Of a stretch of 64,000 nucleotides of DNA, positions 25,936 through 35,178 are shown one piece after another. Below the pieces are notes generated by a model. The model was given only the letters and a program-made list of their open reading frames with translations. It ran no database searches and had not been told where the DNA came from. This stretch comes from JAPPHA01 sp965221575 (GTDB lineage: Bacteria; Pseudomonadota; Alphaproteobacteria; Rhodobacterales; Rhodobacteraceae): contig CBDCSM010000014.1 of assembly GCA_965221575.1 (NCBI GenBank), positions 124,001-188,000 of the forward strand, read 5' to 3'. The translations under genes and the position numbers were made by a program. Every line of letters begins with the position of its first letter. Position 1 is the stretch's first letter.

Positions 25936-28900
25936 TCAAGCTTCTCTACGCCCTTCGACGAACATGAACAGTGCGGGGAGTACGAACAGCGTAAATGCCG
26001 TCGATGCGACAAGTCCACCCAGCATGCTGACGGCAAACGGCACGATGAACAACAAGTCGTCGCTTCGTTCGTAGAGCAACGGAGACAATGCGAGTACGGT
26101 CGTCAGCGATGTCAGGAACACGGCGCGAAATCGATCGCGCGTCGCGGCGGATGCCGCGGCGATAGCCGGAATCAGTTCATTCTCGCGCCGGATCTTGTTG
26201 TATCGGTCGAGCAGGACCAGCGCATCATTCACGATGACTCCGGCAACGCCGATCATTCCGAATATGGAGACCGCCGTCAGGTGCCAGCCGAGGACCCAGT
26301 GACCGAACACCGCCCCGGCGGCGGCAACAGGTACGCCGGTCACCACGACCAGGGGTTTCCAGTAGCTGCGCAGGAACGACGCCATCAGCCCGTACATGAA
26401 TATCAGAACCCATGGAACGACCACGGCCAACGTCTCCAGCATGTTCCGCTCATCCCGGGCGCCGGCATCACGTGAAATGACAAGCCGGGGATACCTGACA
26501 AGAAGCTCCGGCAGGAACTCTTCAGCAATCTTGCGCCTCGCCTGGACAGGCGTAACCGCGGTCAGGTCCGCATGGGCGTTGACAAGTGCCGCTTGCCGCC
26601 CGTCAATCCGCGTAAGGCTGGCGGGCTCACGCCGTTCACTGACGCGCGCAACGGTCGAGAGGGGAATTTCCTGGCCCTTTGAAAGGAGGATCCGCACTCT
26701 CGAGAGCTCCTGCAGGCTTTCTCGCCGCTCGGGCGGAAAGCGAACCACGACCCTGATCTCATCTCGGCCGCGCTGGATTCTCTGGACTTCGAGCCCGTAG
26801 AACCTTGACCGCAACTGCTTGCTCACCAGTGCCGGGGTAACGCCGGCGGCCTTTCCTGCCGGGGTCAGTTCAATCTCGAAGTTCCGCTTTCCCGGTGACA
26901 GGCTGTCCGTCAACGCATAGAGGCCCGGTATCGTCTCCATGTACGATTTCAACTCGGTTACCGCCTGCCCGAGAATCTCCTGGTCGTCGTGAATCAACGC
27001 ATAGGCAACCGAAGGCTTGATCCGGACACGTGTTGTCTGGATGGACAGTTCTTCCAGGTCGGGCGAGGCTCCGACGTTTCGGCGCCATGCCAGTTCTATG
27101 TCTTTCGGCGATACCTGGCGTATCGGCCGATCATGAAGCCTGAGTGTCACCGAGGCATGGTTATTGCGGTTCAGGTCCGTTTCCCTGGCCCTCGATGCAG
27201 GGGCATCACTCAATTGTCCCACCTTCATGGAGATCGACCTGATCGAAGTGCCTTCCAACTGATCGTTGAGTGGTTGCGCCGCCGCGAGGAAACGCCGAGC
27301 CGCGGATGCGCTGGCGTCGAACGAAGCACCTGCCGGCAGGCGCAGGTCCGCGTGAATCGCATTGGTGATGCTGGCGGCGCTGTCGAATACGACGACCTTC
27401 ACATTCTCTGATCGAACGAGTGCTATCGCCGCGGCCACGAAGGCGATGGAAATGACGAACGTCAACAGAACATTGCGCACCGACCAGGATACTGCCGGAA
27501 CTACGATGGAATCCCGGAGCACATCGAGCCGGGCGCATACCCAGTCCTTGACGTCCTGCAGCGGGTAAAGGCTCCATCGTTTGTCATGCGACAGGTGCCC
27601 GGGCAGAATCCAGAACGCTTCGACGAGTGAAATCAGCAGGACGAACAACGCCACGTAGAAGAAGACCTGGATGATCTGGTAGTTCTCCACCGTGACGAAC
27701 AGGAAAGGCACGAAGGCCAGGAGGGTGGTCATCACGCCGACCGTCACCGGACCGGCGACGGCACGCGCTCCCGAGATCGCCGCGTCGATCCCGCGCTTTC
27801 CCCTTTCCTGTTCCGCCGCAATACTCTCGCCAACCACGAGAGCATCATCGACAACGATACCGATCAACACGAAAAAAGCCAGCAACGTACCCATGTTGAG
27901 TGTCAGTTCCCACACGTGGAACAACATCAGCGAACCGGCAAATGAGAGTGGAATTCCTACCGCCACCCAGGTTGCCGTCCTGAGGTCGAAGACAAGAACA
28001 AGGCAGGCGAAAACCAGGACGATGCCTATGGCGGCATTCTTCACGATTTCCACGAACCTGCCGGAAATCGGCGCCGCGTTGTCATTCCATATCGAAACCG
28101 TCACGAACGACGGTGGATTGTAGTTCTCCAGCCAACCCTTGATCGTGCCCGCAGCCTTGGTGAAGGACTGACCTTCCGCCACTTCCACCCTGAGGAATAC
28201 GGTCGGAATCCCGTCAACCTCGGACAGTATCTTTTCTCCGACGAAACCGTCCCTGATCGTCGCCACCTCTCCAAGTTTCAGGATCGTCCCGTCCTTGCGG
28301 GTTATCAGGGGTATGTCCTCGAATTCCGGCCCATACTCCTTCTTGCCAATCACGTGCAGTACCACGTCGCCCGCTTCGGTCTGCAATTCACCGAACGAGA
28401 GATTGAGGGATTCCCTTCGTACCTTCCTGGCCACCTCCCCGATTGACAAGCTGTGACGACGCAAGTCCTCCTCGTTCAACTCGATCGCGATTTCCCGGTC
28501 GCGGATCCCCCTCAGCAGGATCTTCGAGATCGATGGCAGCGACAGAAGTGCGTTGTAGGTATCCTCTGCAGCGACGCGCAGGTCATCCTCGGAGAGCACG
28601 TCCGAAGATACTGCCAGCGTCAAGAGTTCGTAGCTCAGTTTCTTGACTTCGACCCTCGGCAATTCAGCGTGGGCAGGCGGGAAGTTGTCGATGCTGCTCA
28701 CGGCGTTGTTGACATCGGCAAGCAACTTGTTCGCGTCGGCAAAGGTCTCGAGTTCGACCTCGATCAGGGCAAGACCCTCGGTTGCTTCGCTGACCACCCG
28801 AGCAACGCCGTCCAGACCGACCAGGCTCTCTTCCACCCTTCGATTGATGTCATCCGCGATCTCGCGCGGCGAGGATTCCGGGGACTTGACCGTAATCACG

Positions 28901-29040
28901 ATCGTGCGCAGGTCGATTTCGGGCAACGGTCGAACGGCCAGCTGAAAACCTGCAATGATGCCGCCCAGGAACAGAAAAACCATTAGCAGCCTGGCGGCAG
29001 GTAGATTTCCTACGAAATATGCAATGGGCCCTTTGTTCAC
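25936..29040 (-). CDS. RND family efflux pump, inner-membrane permease
   Basis: A 1034-residue proton-driven transporter of the AcrB/MdtF superfamily. There is one N-terminal membrane helix (about 17-36), a large periplasmic loop, a bundle of helices around 335-540, a second periplasmic loop and a final bundle. The proton-relay aspartates are Asp398-Asp399 in IGIVVDDALVV. It starts at GTG. The adaptor gene lies 63 bases upstream on the same strand and the PKS about 230 bases downstream. No outer-membrane factor gene is present, so it presumably uses a TolC elsewhere. Export of the polyketide product is the likely job, by context. Confidence 0.92.
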   Translation of the reverse strand: MNKGPIAYFVGNLPAARLLMVFLFLGGIIAGFQLAVRPLPEIDLRTIVITVKSPESSPREIADDINRRVEESLVGLDGVARVVSEATEGLALIEVELETFADANKLLADVNNAVSSIDNFPPAHAELPRVEVKKLSYELLTLAVSSDVLSEDDLRVAAEDTYNALLSLPSISKILLRGIRDREIAIELNEEDLRRHSLSIGEVARKVRRESLNLSFGELQTEAGDVVLHVIGKKEYGPEFEDIPLITRKDGTILKLGEVATIRDGFVGEKILSEVDGIPTVFLRVEVAEGQSFTKAAGTIKGWLENYNPPSFVTVSIWNDNAAPISGRFVEIVKNAAIGIVLVFACLVLVFDLRTATWVAVGIPLSFAGSLMLFHVWELTLNMGTLLAFFVLIGIVVDDALVVGESIAAEQERGKRGIDAAISGARAVAGPVTVGVMTTLLAFVPFLFVTVENYQIIQVFFYVALFVLLISLVEAFWILPGHLSHDKRWSLYPLQDVKDWVCARLDVLRDSIVVPAVSWSVRNVLLTFVISIAFVAAAIALVRSENVKVVVFDSAASITNAIHADLRLPAGASFDASASAARRFLAAAQPLNDQLEGTSIRSISMKVGQLSDAPASRARETDLNRNNHASVTLRLHDRPIRQVSPKDIELAWRRNVGASPDLEELSIQTTRVRIKPSVAYALIHDDQEILGQAVTELKSYMETIPGLYALTDSLSPGKRNFEIELTPAGKAAGVTPALVSKQLRSRFYGLEVQRIQRGRDEIRVVVRFPPERRESLQELSRVRILLSKGQEIPLSTVARVSERREPASLTRIDGRQAALVNAHADLTAVTPVQARRKIAEEFLPELLVRYPRLVISRDAGARDERNMLETLAVVVPWVLIFMYGLMASFLRSYWKPLVVVTGVPVAAAGAVFGHWVLGWHLTAVSIFGMIGVAGVIVNDALVLLDRYNKIRRENELIPAIAAASAATRDRFRAVFLTSLTTVLALSPLLYERSDDLLFIVPFAVSMLGGLVASTAFTLFVLPALFMFVEGRREA

Positions 29041-29103
29041 GATATTCCCCTGCTGCTGCGATCAGTCCCAGGCGTCCCGGAAACGCACGTTCACCATGCC
29101 GGG

Positions 29104-30228
29104 TTATTGCGGCAACGGCGCCGGATTTGGTGTAACTTTCAAGCCTTCGCTGGCACCCGCCAGGGCACTTACGACGACGCCGTCGCCCGGATCAAAAGCC
29201 TCGACAATCCAGCCTTCCAAAGTACGGCCCAGTGTCACCGGCTGGAACATGCGCAGTGCGCCGTCCGTTACGATCCATATACTGTCGTTTTCCCGCTCGG
29301 CCGCCTCAGGCAACATGAAGACATCGCTCAGTTGCTGGCCGAGAATCCGGACCTCCGCAAATGTTCCCGGTACGGGCAGTTCCTCGAGGGGGATCTCGCT
29401 CGAGAACTTGAGGAAGACATGGGCGAGGCGGCTCTCGAGAGCGACTACCGACGATATCCGTGCCAACTCGGCATCAAAAATGCCGTTCACCGTATCGACT
29501 TCCGCAATCCGGCCGATTGCCGGGTCCAGGGAAGCAAGATCTTCCACCGTGATCGGAACCCGAACCTGCAGCGCATCCGGACGGTACACGACACCAAGTA
29601 CCGACAGCTTGCCGACAGCTTCCGGCGGACCGACAAGATCTCCGATCTCCAGTTCGGATGAAATTACCCGGGCGTCAAATGGAAGGCTGATCTCGGTTTG
29701 CTCCAGCCGCAACCGCGCGAGGTCGCGTGCGGCTTCCGCTTGCCCGAGCCGGGCTTCCGCCTCGGCAATTGCCAGGTCGGAATCCGGCTTTTCGCCTTGA
29801 CGCGCCTGTTGAAGCACGGCGTCCGATGACGCGACCATCATCTCGGCCGCCCTGACCTCGATCTCGTAATCGCGCGGATCTACCCGAACAAAAACTTCAT
29901 TTGCCGGAATTGTGCCGCCGTTGACGAATTCCGGCGAAACCCAGACCACGTGCCCAACGACTCTTGAGACAACCGTCAGTTTCCTGTCGAGCGTGACCGT
30001 TCCGGTAAGATCGACGCGCCTCACGTGCTCCTGGGGTGACGGTGCGATGGTGGACACTAAGGGCACCGTATCTCCGGATGCGGTGATCGGGTCCAACCCG
30101 GCCCGTTCGGGAGCCCGGGCAAAATACAGCGCAACCGCGATGGCGAGGACAATCAGGCCGGTTTGCGCAATTCCAAGCCAGCGCCGTGTGTCTGAAGGAT
30201 TTTCCGGGTTTGTCGATTGTTGTGACAT
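29104..30228 (-). CDS. RND efflux periplasmic adaptor subunit (HlyD/AcrA type)
   Basis: This 374-residue membrane-fusion protein links an RND pump to an outer-membrane channel. It has an N-terminal membrane anchor (about 19-38, GIAQTGLIVLAIAVALYF), a barrel/lipoyl half beginning RVDLTGTVTLDRKLTVVSRVVGHVVWV, an alpha-hairpin (about 125-175, with AIAEAEARLGQAEAARDLARLRLEQTE), then lipoyl and beta-barrel halves. It is the first gene of the block; AGGAAG precedes its ATG. The block's promoter should lie in 30229-30430, where there is a GATAAT-like -10 but no clear -35. Confidence 0.9.
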   Translation of the reverse strand: MSQQSTNPENPSDTRRWLGIAQTGLIVLAIAVALYFARAPERAGLDPITASGDTVPLVSTIAPSPQEHVRRVDLTGTVTLDRKLTVVSRVVGHVVWVSPEFVNGGTIPANEVFVRVDPRDYEIEVRAAEMMVASSDAVLQQARQGEKPDSDLAIAEAEARLGQAEAARDLARLRLEQTEISLPFDARVISSELEIGDLVGPPEAVGKLSVLGVVYRPDALQVRVPITVEDLASLDPAIGRIAEVDTVNGIFDAELARISSVVALESRLAHVFLKFSSEIPLEELPVPGTFAEVRILGQQLSDVFMLPEAAERENDSIWIVTDGALRMFQPVTLGRTLEGWIVEAFDPGDGVVVSALAGASEGLKVTPNPAPLPQ

Positions 30229-31358
30229 CTTTCTTCCTGCCTGGACATCATGGATGGACCGTCAAGGTCCCCGAGGACAGCTACCGACGCCGCCCAAGCC
30301 GTCAGTTGCGCATTGCGGTCGGTGTCGGCGGACACCGCCCGGACGACCGGCACAGGTATCAGCTCGGCTCGGCTTGGTTTTACCGATTATCATGTTGTGC
30401 CTGCGCTTCAAAACCAATTGTTAATTGAACGCACCCGTGTCACGTCAAGAACGGAACGGCCTCGACCGTTTACCGGTGGCGTCCTGCGAAATCTGGTGAG
30501 CCGTCATATCAAGAAGTTGATTCAATGTGGTTTTATCCAGGACCGCGAAGCTCGGAACCTGCGCTTCGCGGCCATCCGCATAGATCGCCTGATGGTCGAC
30601 GACCCGGTCATTTCGCATAGGCTATCAGAGGAATGAATCGACTTGCCCGATCGCGGTTTGATCTCGACCAACCTGGCCCGATGGCGTCGACCCCGTCTAC
30701 CCTGGGCAAACCGGCTCGGACCAACGACGGCGCAGCGAACGCCTTGTGGCCCGTACAGGCGACAACCCGCGGCGGTCGTACGCGGAAGAACTGCTCGGCG
30801 CGGCGAACTTCATCTTACGCGTGCCGGAATTTACCGTATCGACCCTGACGAGGCCGGGGAGGAGCGTCGCAAGGAGCCAACCGATGATTACAGACTGGAG
30901 GATTGCGCGATCACATCAGAGGTCGTCGACGACGCCTTCCCCACCTGCACGAAGTTCACGGCGGAGTGAGGCATCATGCGCGTACGCCCGTCCCGACGCC
31001 TTCGCCCGACCGATCCTCGGCCGATACCTGACTCCTGTCGGCGCATCGCCCTCGGGCGCGTCATCAACGCGGGTCACCTGTGCATGCGGTCCGGACCGAG
31101 TCGTCAGGAATGCCGGCTTCCACGGGGCCGGATCCATGTTTCGCGGTCAGGTCCGTCGTCGGAAAAACCCGTCCGGCCACGGGTATCCCGCTCCTCCCGG
31201 GTTTCTCGCGGCCAGTTCAATACCACGTCCGGTTGCCGGGTCCGGCGGTGATATTGCGAAACCCGGGCTTCCTTGCGATAACACCGTATCAGTTCTTCGA
31301 CTGCCCCAGGTGTGCAAGCCGGGGCGAGCCACCGTAATCGGAAACAGGGAGGGATATC
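30229..31358. other. Long non-coding stretch between the biosynthetic block and adhI
   Basis: About 1.1 kb without an intact gene. It should contain the promoter of the minus-strand block and that of adhI. An inverted repeat CAATT-GTT-AATTG sits at 30415-30427. A decayed enoylreductase-like fragment lies at 30541-30636 (listed separately). The rest (30640-31330) has several overlapping open frames with arginine-, proline- and serine-rich translations typical of non-coding high-G+C DNA. Confidence 0.6.
30541..30636 (+). pseudogene. Remnant of a PKS enoylreductase domain
   Basis: Codons 30556-30606 translate to NLRFAAIRIDRLMVDDP. The PKS enoylreductase has NLRFAAIEVDRLMADDP (residues 1861-1877): 14 of 17 residues are the same, and I count 40 of 51 identical bases. 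The next residues keep the leucine/glutamate spacing of that helix and then hit a stop. The upstream codons (VSRHIKKLIQCGFI) do not match the PKS and look more like a winged-helix fragment, so the join may be a recombination scar. It is on the strand opposite the PKS. Confidence 0.5.
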
Positions 31359-32471
31359 ATGAAAACCCGGGCAGCAGTCGCCGTTGAAGCAGGAAAACCG
31401 CTCGAGATCATGGATGTGAATCTCGAAGGACCAAGGGCTGGCGAAGTCATGGTGGAGATTAAGGCGACCGGAATCTGCCACACGGACGAATTCACCTTGT
31501 CGGGCGCGGACCCCGAAGGTCTGTTTCCGGCCATACTCGGGCACGAAGGGGCGGGAATCGTCGTCGAGGTCGGCGACGGCGTAACCTCGGTCGAACCCGG
31601 GGATCACGTGATTCCGCTTTACACGCCCGAATGTCGTGAATGCGAGTACTGCCTGAACCCCAAGACCAACCTATGTCAGGCGATCAGGACAACCCAGGGT
31701 CAGGGCCTCATGCCTGACGGGACCTCCCGGTTTTCCATGACCGACGGAACGCCAATCCTTCACTACATGGGATGCTCGACGTTCTCCAACCACACCGTGC
31801 TGCCGGAGATCGCCGTCGCCAAGGTGCGCAAGGACGCCCCGTTCGACAAGATCTGTTACATCGGTTGCGGTGTATCCACCGGGATCGGCGCGGTGATCAA
31901 CACCGCCAAGGTCGAAGAAGGCAGCACCGCGATCGTCTTCGGACTGGGCGGAATCGGACTCAACGTCATCCAGGGACTCCGCCTCGCGGGAGCCGACCAG
32001 ATCGTCGGGGTCGACGTCAACCCGGCCAAGGCGGAAATGGGCCGCCATTTCGGCATGACGGACTTCGTCAACCCGAACGAAGTCGAGGGAGACCTTGTTG
32101 CCCACCTCGTCGATTTGACAGGTGGAGGCGGGGACTACACCTTCGATGCCACCGGAAACGTCTCCGTCATGCGCGCCGCGCTCGAGTCCGCCCACAAGGG
32201 CTGGGGCGAGAGCGTCATCATCGGCGTGGCTCCCGCCGGAGCCGAAATCAGCACGCGTCCGTTCCAGCTGGTCACTGGCAGGGTCTGGCGCGGGACCGCC
32301 TTTGGCGGCACGCGCGGTCGAACCGAAGTGCCGAGAATCGTTGACTGGTACATGAATTCGAAGATCGAAATCGACCCGATGATCACCCACAAACTGTCGC
32401 TCGAGGACATCAACAAAGGCTTTGATCTCATGCATGCGGGTGAATCGATCAGATCGGTCGTCGAGTTCTAG
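31359..32471 (+). CDS. adhI: S-(hydroxymethyl)glutathione dehydrogenase (class III alcohol dehydrogenase)
   Basis: This enzyme oxidises the spontaneous adduct of formaldehyde and glutathione to S-formylglutathione with NAD+; class III enzymes also reduce S-nitrosoglutathione. The 370-residue zinc MDR protein has the catalytic zinc site Cys40, His62-Glu63 (GICHTDE, LGHEGAG) and the four structural cysteines 92, 95, 98 and 106. The NAD-binding motif is FGLGGIGLNVIQG and the end is GESIRSVVEF. GGAGGGATATC precedes its ATG. The next pathway enzyme, fghA, is 4.5 kb downstream, beyond a lower-G+C insert. Confidence 0.95.
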   Translation: MKTRAAVAVEAGKPLEIMDVNLEGPRAGEVMVEIKATGICHTDEFTLSGADPEGLFPAILGHEGAGIVVEVGDGVTSVEPGDHVIPLYTPECRECEYCLNPKTNLCQAIRTTQGQGLMPDGTSRFSMTDGTPILHYMGCSTFSNHTVLPEIAVAKVRKDAPFDKICYIGCGVSTGIGAVINTAKVEEGSTAIVFGLGGIGLNVIQGLRLAGADQIVGVDVNPAKAEMGRHFGMTDFVNPNEVEGDLVAHLVDLTGGGGDYTFDATGNVSVMRAALESAHKGWGESVIIGVAPAGAEISTRPFQLVTGRVWRGTAFGGTRGRTEVPRIVDWYMNSKIEIDPMITHKLSLEDINKGFDLMHAGESIRSVVEF

Positions 32472-32897
32472 GCCGAAAGGCAAAGTCCCCGGATTGTGAT
32501 CCATAAGTCATTCCGGTGGTTTTCCGCATTCCCCAACTTTCTCGGGAATCGGTTTTGTCGTATCCGTGCTTTCGCTAGTCTCATTTGCCAGTCTGAGATT
32601 TGTAGCTGGTCACTGCATGGATGCTCGGAAAGTTGGCAGTGTATTGGCAACAAAAGATACGGGTGGTGGTCGACAAAAGATCTTTGTCGCAACGACACCC
32701 TGTCGACGGGACGCGCGAGAATCGCAAACGCAGGGAGCCGCGCGGATGGTCCGGCAATTGCCACACCGATCAGTGCGATCAAGGCACGAAAGTGCCTTGA
32801 TCGCACTGAAACGACTCCTAGATTAGAGCCTGCACCAACAAAGGGGATTCCATGCGGGTCAAGTTTGTGATTCAAGTGCCCAAACTGTGGGGGCTTG
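32472..32897. other. Stretch after adhI, left flank of the insert
   Basis: About 425 bases with no supported gene. G+C falls below that of adhI soon after the stop. A minus-strand frame runs across 32468-33037 but starts inside the transposase remnant and matches nothing I know. The stretch contains the hairpin at 32770-32809 and a shorter GACAAA-AGATC-TTTGTC inverted repeat near 32675. Confidence 0.5.
32770..32809. repeat. 18-bp perfect inverted repeat with GAAA tetraloop
   Basis: The left arm TCAGTGCGATCAAGGCAC (32770-32787) and right arm (32792-32809) are exact reverse complements around the loop GAAA. In RNA this would be an extremely stable GNRA-capped hairpin. No U-run follows (next bases AACGACTCC), so it is not a classic intrinsic terminator. 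It may be a REP-like palindrome, an end of a decayed mobile element, or a Rho-assisted stop. Confidence 0.85.
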
Positions 32898-33656
32898 ATG
32901 ATGGGACGCTGCGACTTGACTGACTTCGAGTGGAGCGTGTTCCCAATCCCTGTTGCCGAAGAAGCCACATGGTGTTTCTCGCATGAACCATTGGCGAGTA
33001 CTGAACAGGATCCTGTGGGTGTAACGCTCCAACGCACCGTGGCGGGACCCGCCGGAGCACTACGCCCCAGACACCATCTGCAACGACCGCCTCAACCGAT
33101 GGCACAAGAACGGCGTCTAGGATTGCTTACGGATGCGTCCGTGGAGGCCTGCGACGGCGATGTCCAGATGATCGACAGCTTGAGCATTCCGGTCCATCAA
33201 CACGCGCGAGGTCTAAATGAACGGGGGCCAAATCGTTGCATCGGTCATTCACTCGGAGGATTGACAACGAAGTTGCACACGATTGCCGACGCCAGTGGCC
33301 TGCCGATGCGCCGTGATCTGAATCAGGGGCAGGCCTACGACGGCACCGTCGCGGGACCATTGCTGACAGCTCAACTGTCACCAGCGTGTCACGCCGTGGT
33401 GATTAAGGTTAACGGTGCCGAACGGATCCGCTCGATGATTCGGGCCCAAATTGCGGCTCAGGCCAATTCAGACCGCGGCAACGCCAGGACATCGCACGCC
33501 TTCAATCGGTTGTCATACGTCACGCGAAACAGGATCAAACGTTTCTTCGGCAAGCTCAAACAGTTCCGCCACATCACAACTCGTTGCCAGGAACTTGCCG
33601 CCAGCTTCCTGATAATGATCAAGATCGCAACAATAAGAACATTGTTGAGAATCATG
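32898..33656 (+). pseudogene. Decayed IS5-family transposase
   Basis: The N-terminus MGRCDLTDFEWSV and the middle DGDVQMIDSLSIPVHQHARG and GLTTKLHTIADASGLP are clear IS5-group (IS427-like) transposase signatures, as is the end KRFFGKLKQFRHITTR with AASFLIMIKIATIR. It is broken. Between about 32975 and 33125 the matching residues (RILWV, APWRDPPEHYAP, CNDRLNRWHKNGV) are in another frame with stops. The second catalytic aspartate (usually in ADKAYD) is replaced by VIKVNGAE, and the catalytic glutamate of the usual VERFF is a lysine. No clear terminal inverted repeats were found. Confidence 0.82.
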
Positions 33657-33772
33657 AGTCCGCGGACAAGTACTGTGCAAAGCGATTGGCGCCGACTGTT
33701 CGACAATCGCGCGCACGTGGGCGTTTCAATAAGTGGCCTTTACGATAGTCTGCTACGCCTTGAGGGAACACG

Positions 33773-34567
33773 ATGAACGTGAGGTTCAAAAATCCACCGA
33801 TTGACGAGCTTGTCATCGGAGCCTATTTCGATCCGCCACTGACGGCCCTTCGAAGCGAACACATCGGCCTTTTGTGGACGAAACTTCGAGATGAGTTTCC
33901 AAACATCGAGCAAAGAGAACCTCTGGTCGGACCAGAAAACCAAGGAATGGTTCCCAATGTCGGCGGCGAGTTTCTTGTCATGCCTCGCTTCTGGTTCGTG
34001 TCTGCAGACGAAACCAACCTGATTCAGGTGCAGAAGAGTGCATTCCTTTTCAATTGGAGAAGGCGTGATACGGAATACCCTCAATTTTCCGCACGGCTAA
34101 AGCCAGGTTTCGATCGTTATTTCGAAATCTTCACGGCATTCCTGCATGATGACGTTGGCGTGAATGAGCCGAGAATCGGTCGCTGCGAACTCACTTACGT
34201 CAACGTAATCGCACCGTCCGATTACTGGCAGGAACCTCAAGACACATCTCGTGTAATCCGATCCTTCAGGATACCGGACGGCGCGCCGTTGGAAGGGGCC
34301 TCACCTGCTTTCAATTGCTTGTATCGTTACAAGATCATGCCCCATCTAAATCTGGATGTTGCGATCCGGTCCTCCGAAGCGGTCAAACCGCCCGGTTCGC
34401 CCCGGTTGATTCTTGAACTCAAGGCATTCGGCCAACCGGGCGGCAGCACGAAGTCGGACACTGATGCATGGTTCGATCAGGCGCATGACGCAATTGTTGC
34501 TCGGTTCGTCCGAATGATCGACGAGCGTGTTCAACTGAAAAACTGGTTACGAGAGGAACTCGAATGA
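33773..34567 (+). CDS. TIGR04255 family protein
   Basis: A 264-residue protein of the sporadically distributed TIGR04255 family, whose function is unknown. The family start is FKNPPIDELVIGAYFDPPL, followed by LRSEHIGLLWTKLRDEFPNIEQREPL; other marks are FWFVSADETNLIQVQKSAFLFNWRR and the terminal IDERVQLKNWL. No catalytic motif or membrane segment is visible, so it is probably cytoplasmic. It heads a three-gene run in which each gene overlaps the next by four bases. Codon usage and G+C (near 50%) differ from the surrounding genes, a sign of transfer. It directly follows the decayed transposase. Confidence 0.8.
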   Translation: MNVRFKNPPIDELVIGAYFDPPLTALRSEHIGLLWTKLRDEFPNIEQREPLVGPENQGMVPNVGGEFLVMPRFWFVSADETNLIQVQKSAFLFNWRRRDTEYPQFSARLKPGFDRYFEIFTAFLHDDVGVNEPRIGRCELTYVNVIAPSDYWQEPQDTSRVIRSFRIPDGAPLEGASPAFNCLYRYKIMPHLNLDVAIRSSEAVKPPGSPRLILELKAFGQPGGSTKSDTDAWFDQAHDAIVARFVRMIDERVQLKNWLREELE

Positions 34568-35178
34568 TCGCGATTGCCGAATGGAGCAGTAGCACATCCG
34601 AAATGAGATTTCCGCCGGCCGTCACGGCCGACAGGCAAGTGACGGTCTCGGTGATCGAATCTGACCACCAATATTCGCTTCGTTGGTCCAGATTTGGCGA
34701 CGGAATAGAAACTATGGGAGACAGAATTGTCGAAAATACAACTTCTTACGGTGCTGAAGATACGGAGTTCTTCGATTTTGGCATCTCCGGAGCTGTTTTC
34801 GCTTCGGATGGTCTGGCGCGAACGAAATCTCAGGCCTATTCGGCGAGAGTCAAGAAGTTGCGCGATTTCGCGTCGCAGGACGGAGTCAGCTTGAATCCTG
34901 CTTCCGAGTTTGACTTTTGGCGCTTTCTGGAAATGAAGCCTCACTGGCGCAAAGGTAATCTAGTTTTGATAGACAACGGAAACCTGCGAGCGGTTTGGAA
35001 GAATGGCAAAGGAACTTATTTGGGCCTACAATTCCTCGGAGACGGAATGTTGCAGTTCGTGATTTCCAAGCAACGCGAGGCCACGCAACCTGTCTCTCGG
35101 GTTGCCGGGCGCGATACCTTCGAGGGGTTGAGACAACAGATCGACGTCTTCGAATTGGCTTCGTTGTTCTACGAATGA
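34564..35178 (+). CDS. Uncharacterised protein, middle gene of the TIGR04255 operon
   Basis: A 204-residue protein that I cannot assign to a named family. No signal peptide or membrane helix is visible. Predicted strands dominate the first half. The second half has WRKGNLVLIDNGNLRAVWKNGKGTYLGLQFLGDGMLQFVI, an alternating pattern that suggests a small beta-sheet domain. Its ATG overlaps the TIGR04255 stop (ATGA), and its own stop overlaps the third gene. That implies fixed stoichiometry or a complex. Base composition is lower in G+C than the flanks (a 60-base sample at 34741-34800 is about 47%). Confidence 0.75.
   Translation: MIAIAEWSSSTSEMRFPPAVTADRQVTVSVIESDHQYSLRWSRFGDGIETMGDRIVENTTSYGAEDTEFFDFGISGAVFASDGLARTKSQAYSARVKKLRDFASQDGVSLNPASEFDFWRFLEMKPHWRKGNLVLIDNGNLRAVWKNGKGTYLGLQFLGDGMLQFVISKQREATQPVSRVAGRDTFEGLRQQIDVFELASLFYE

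Noticed and set aside
30640..31330. Several open frames between the enoylreductase remnant and adhI
   Set aside because: Low-complexity Arg/Pro/Ser translations, no start signals, and mutual overlap.
32468..33037. Minus-strand frame of 189 codons after adhI
   Set aside because: It begins inside the transposase remnant on the opposite strand and has no family signature.
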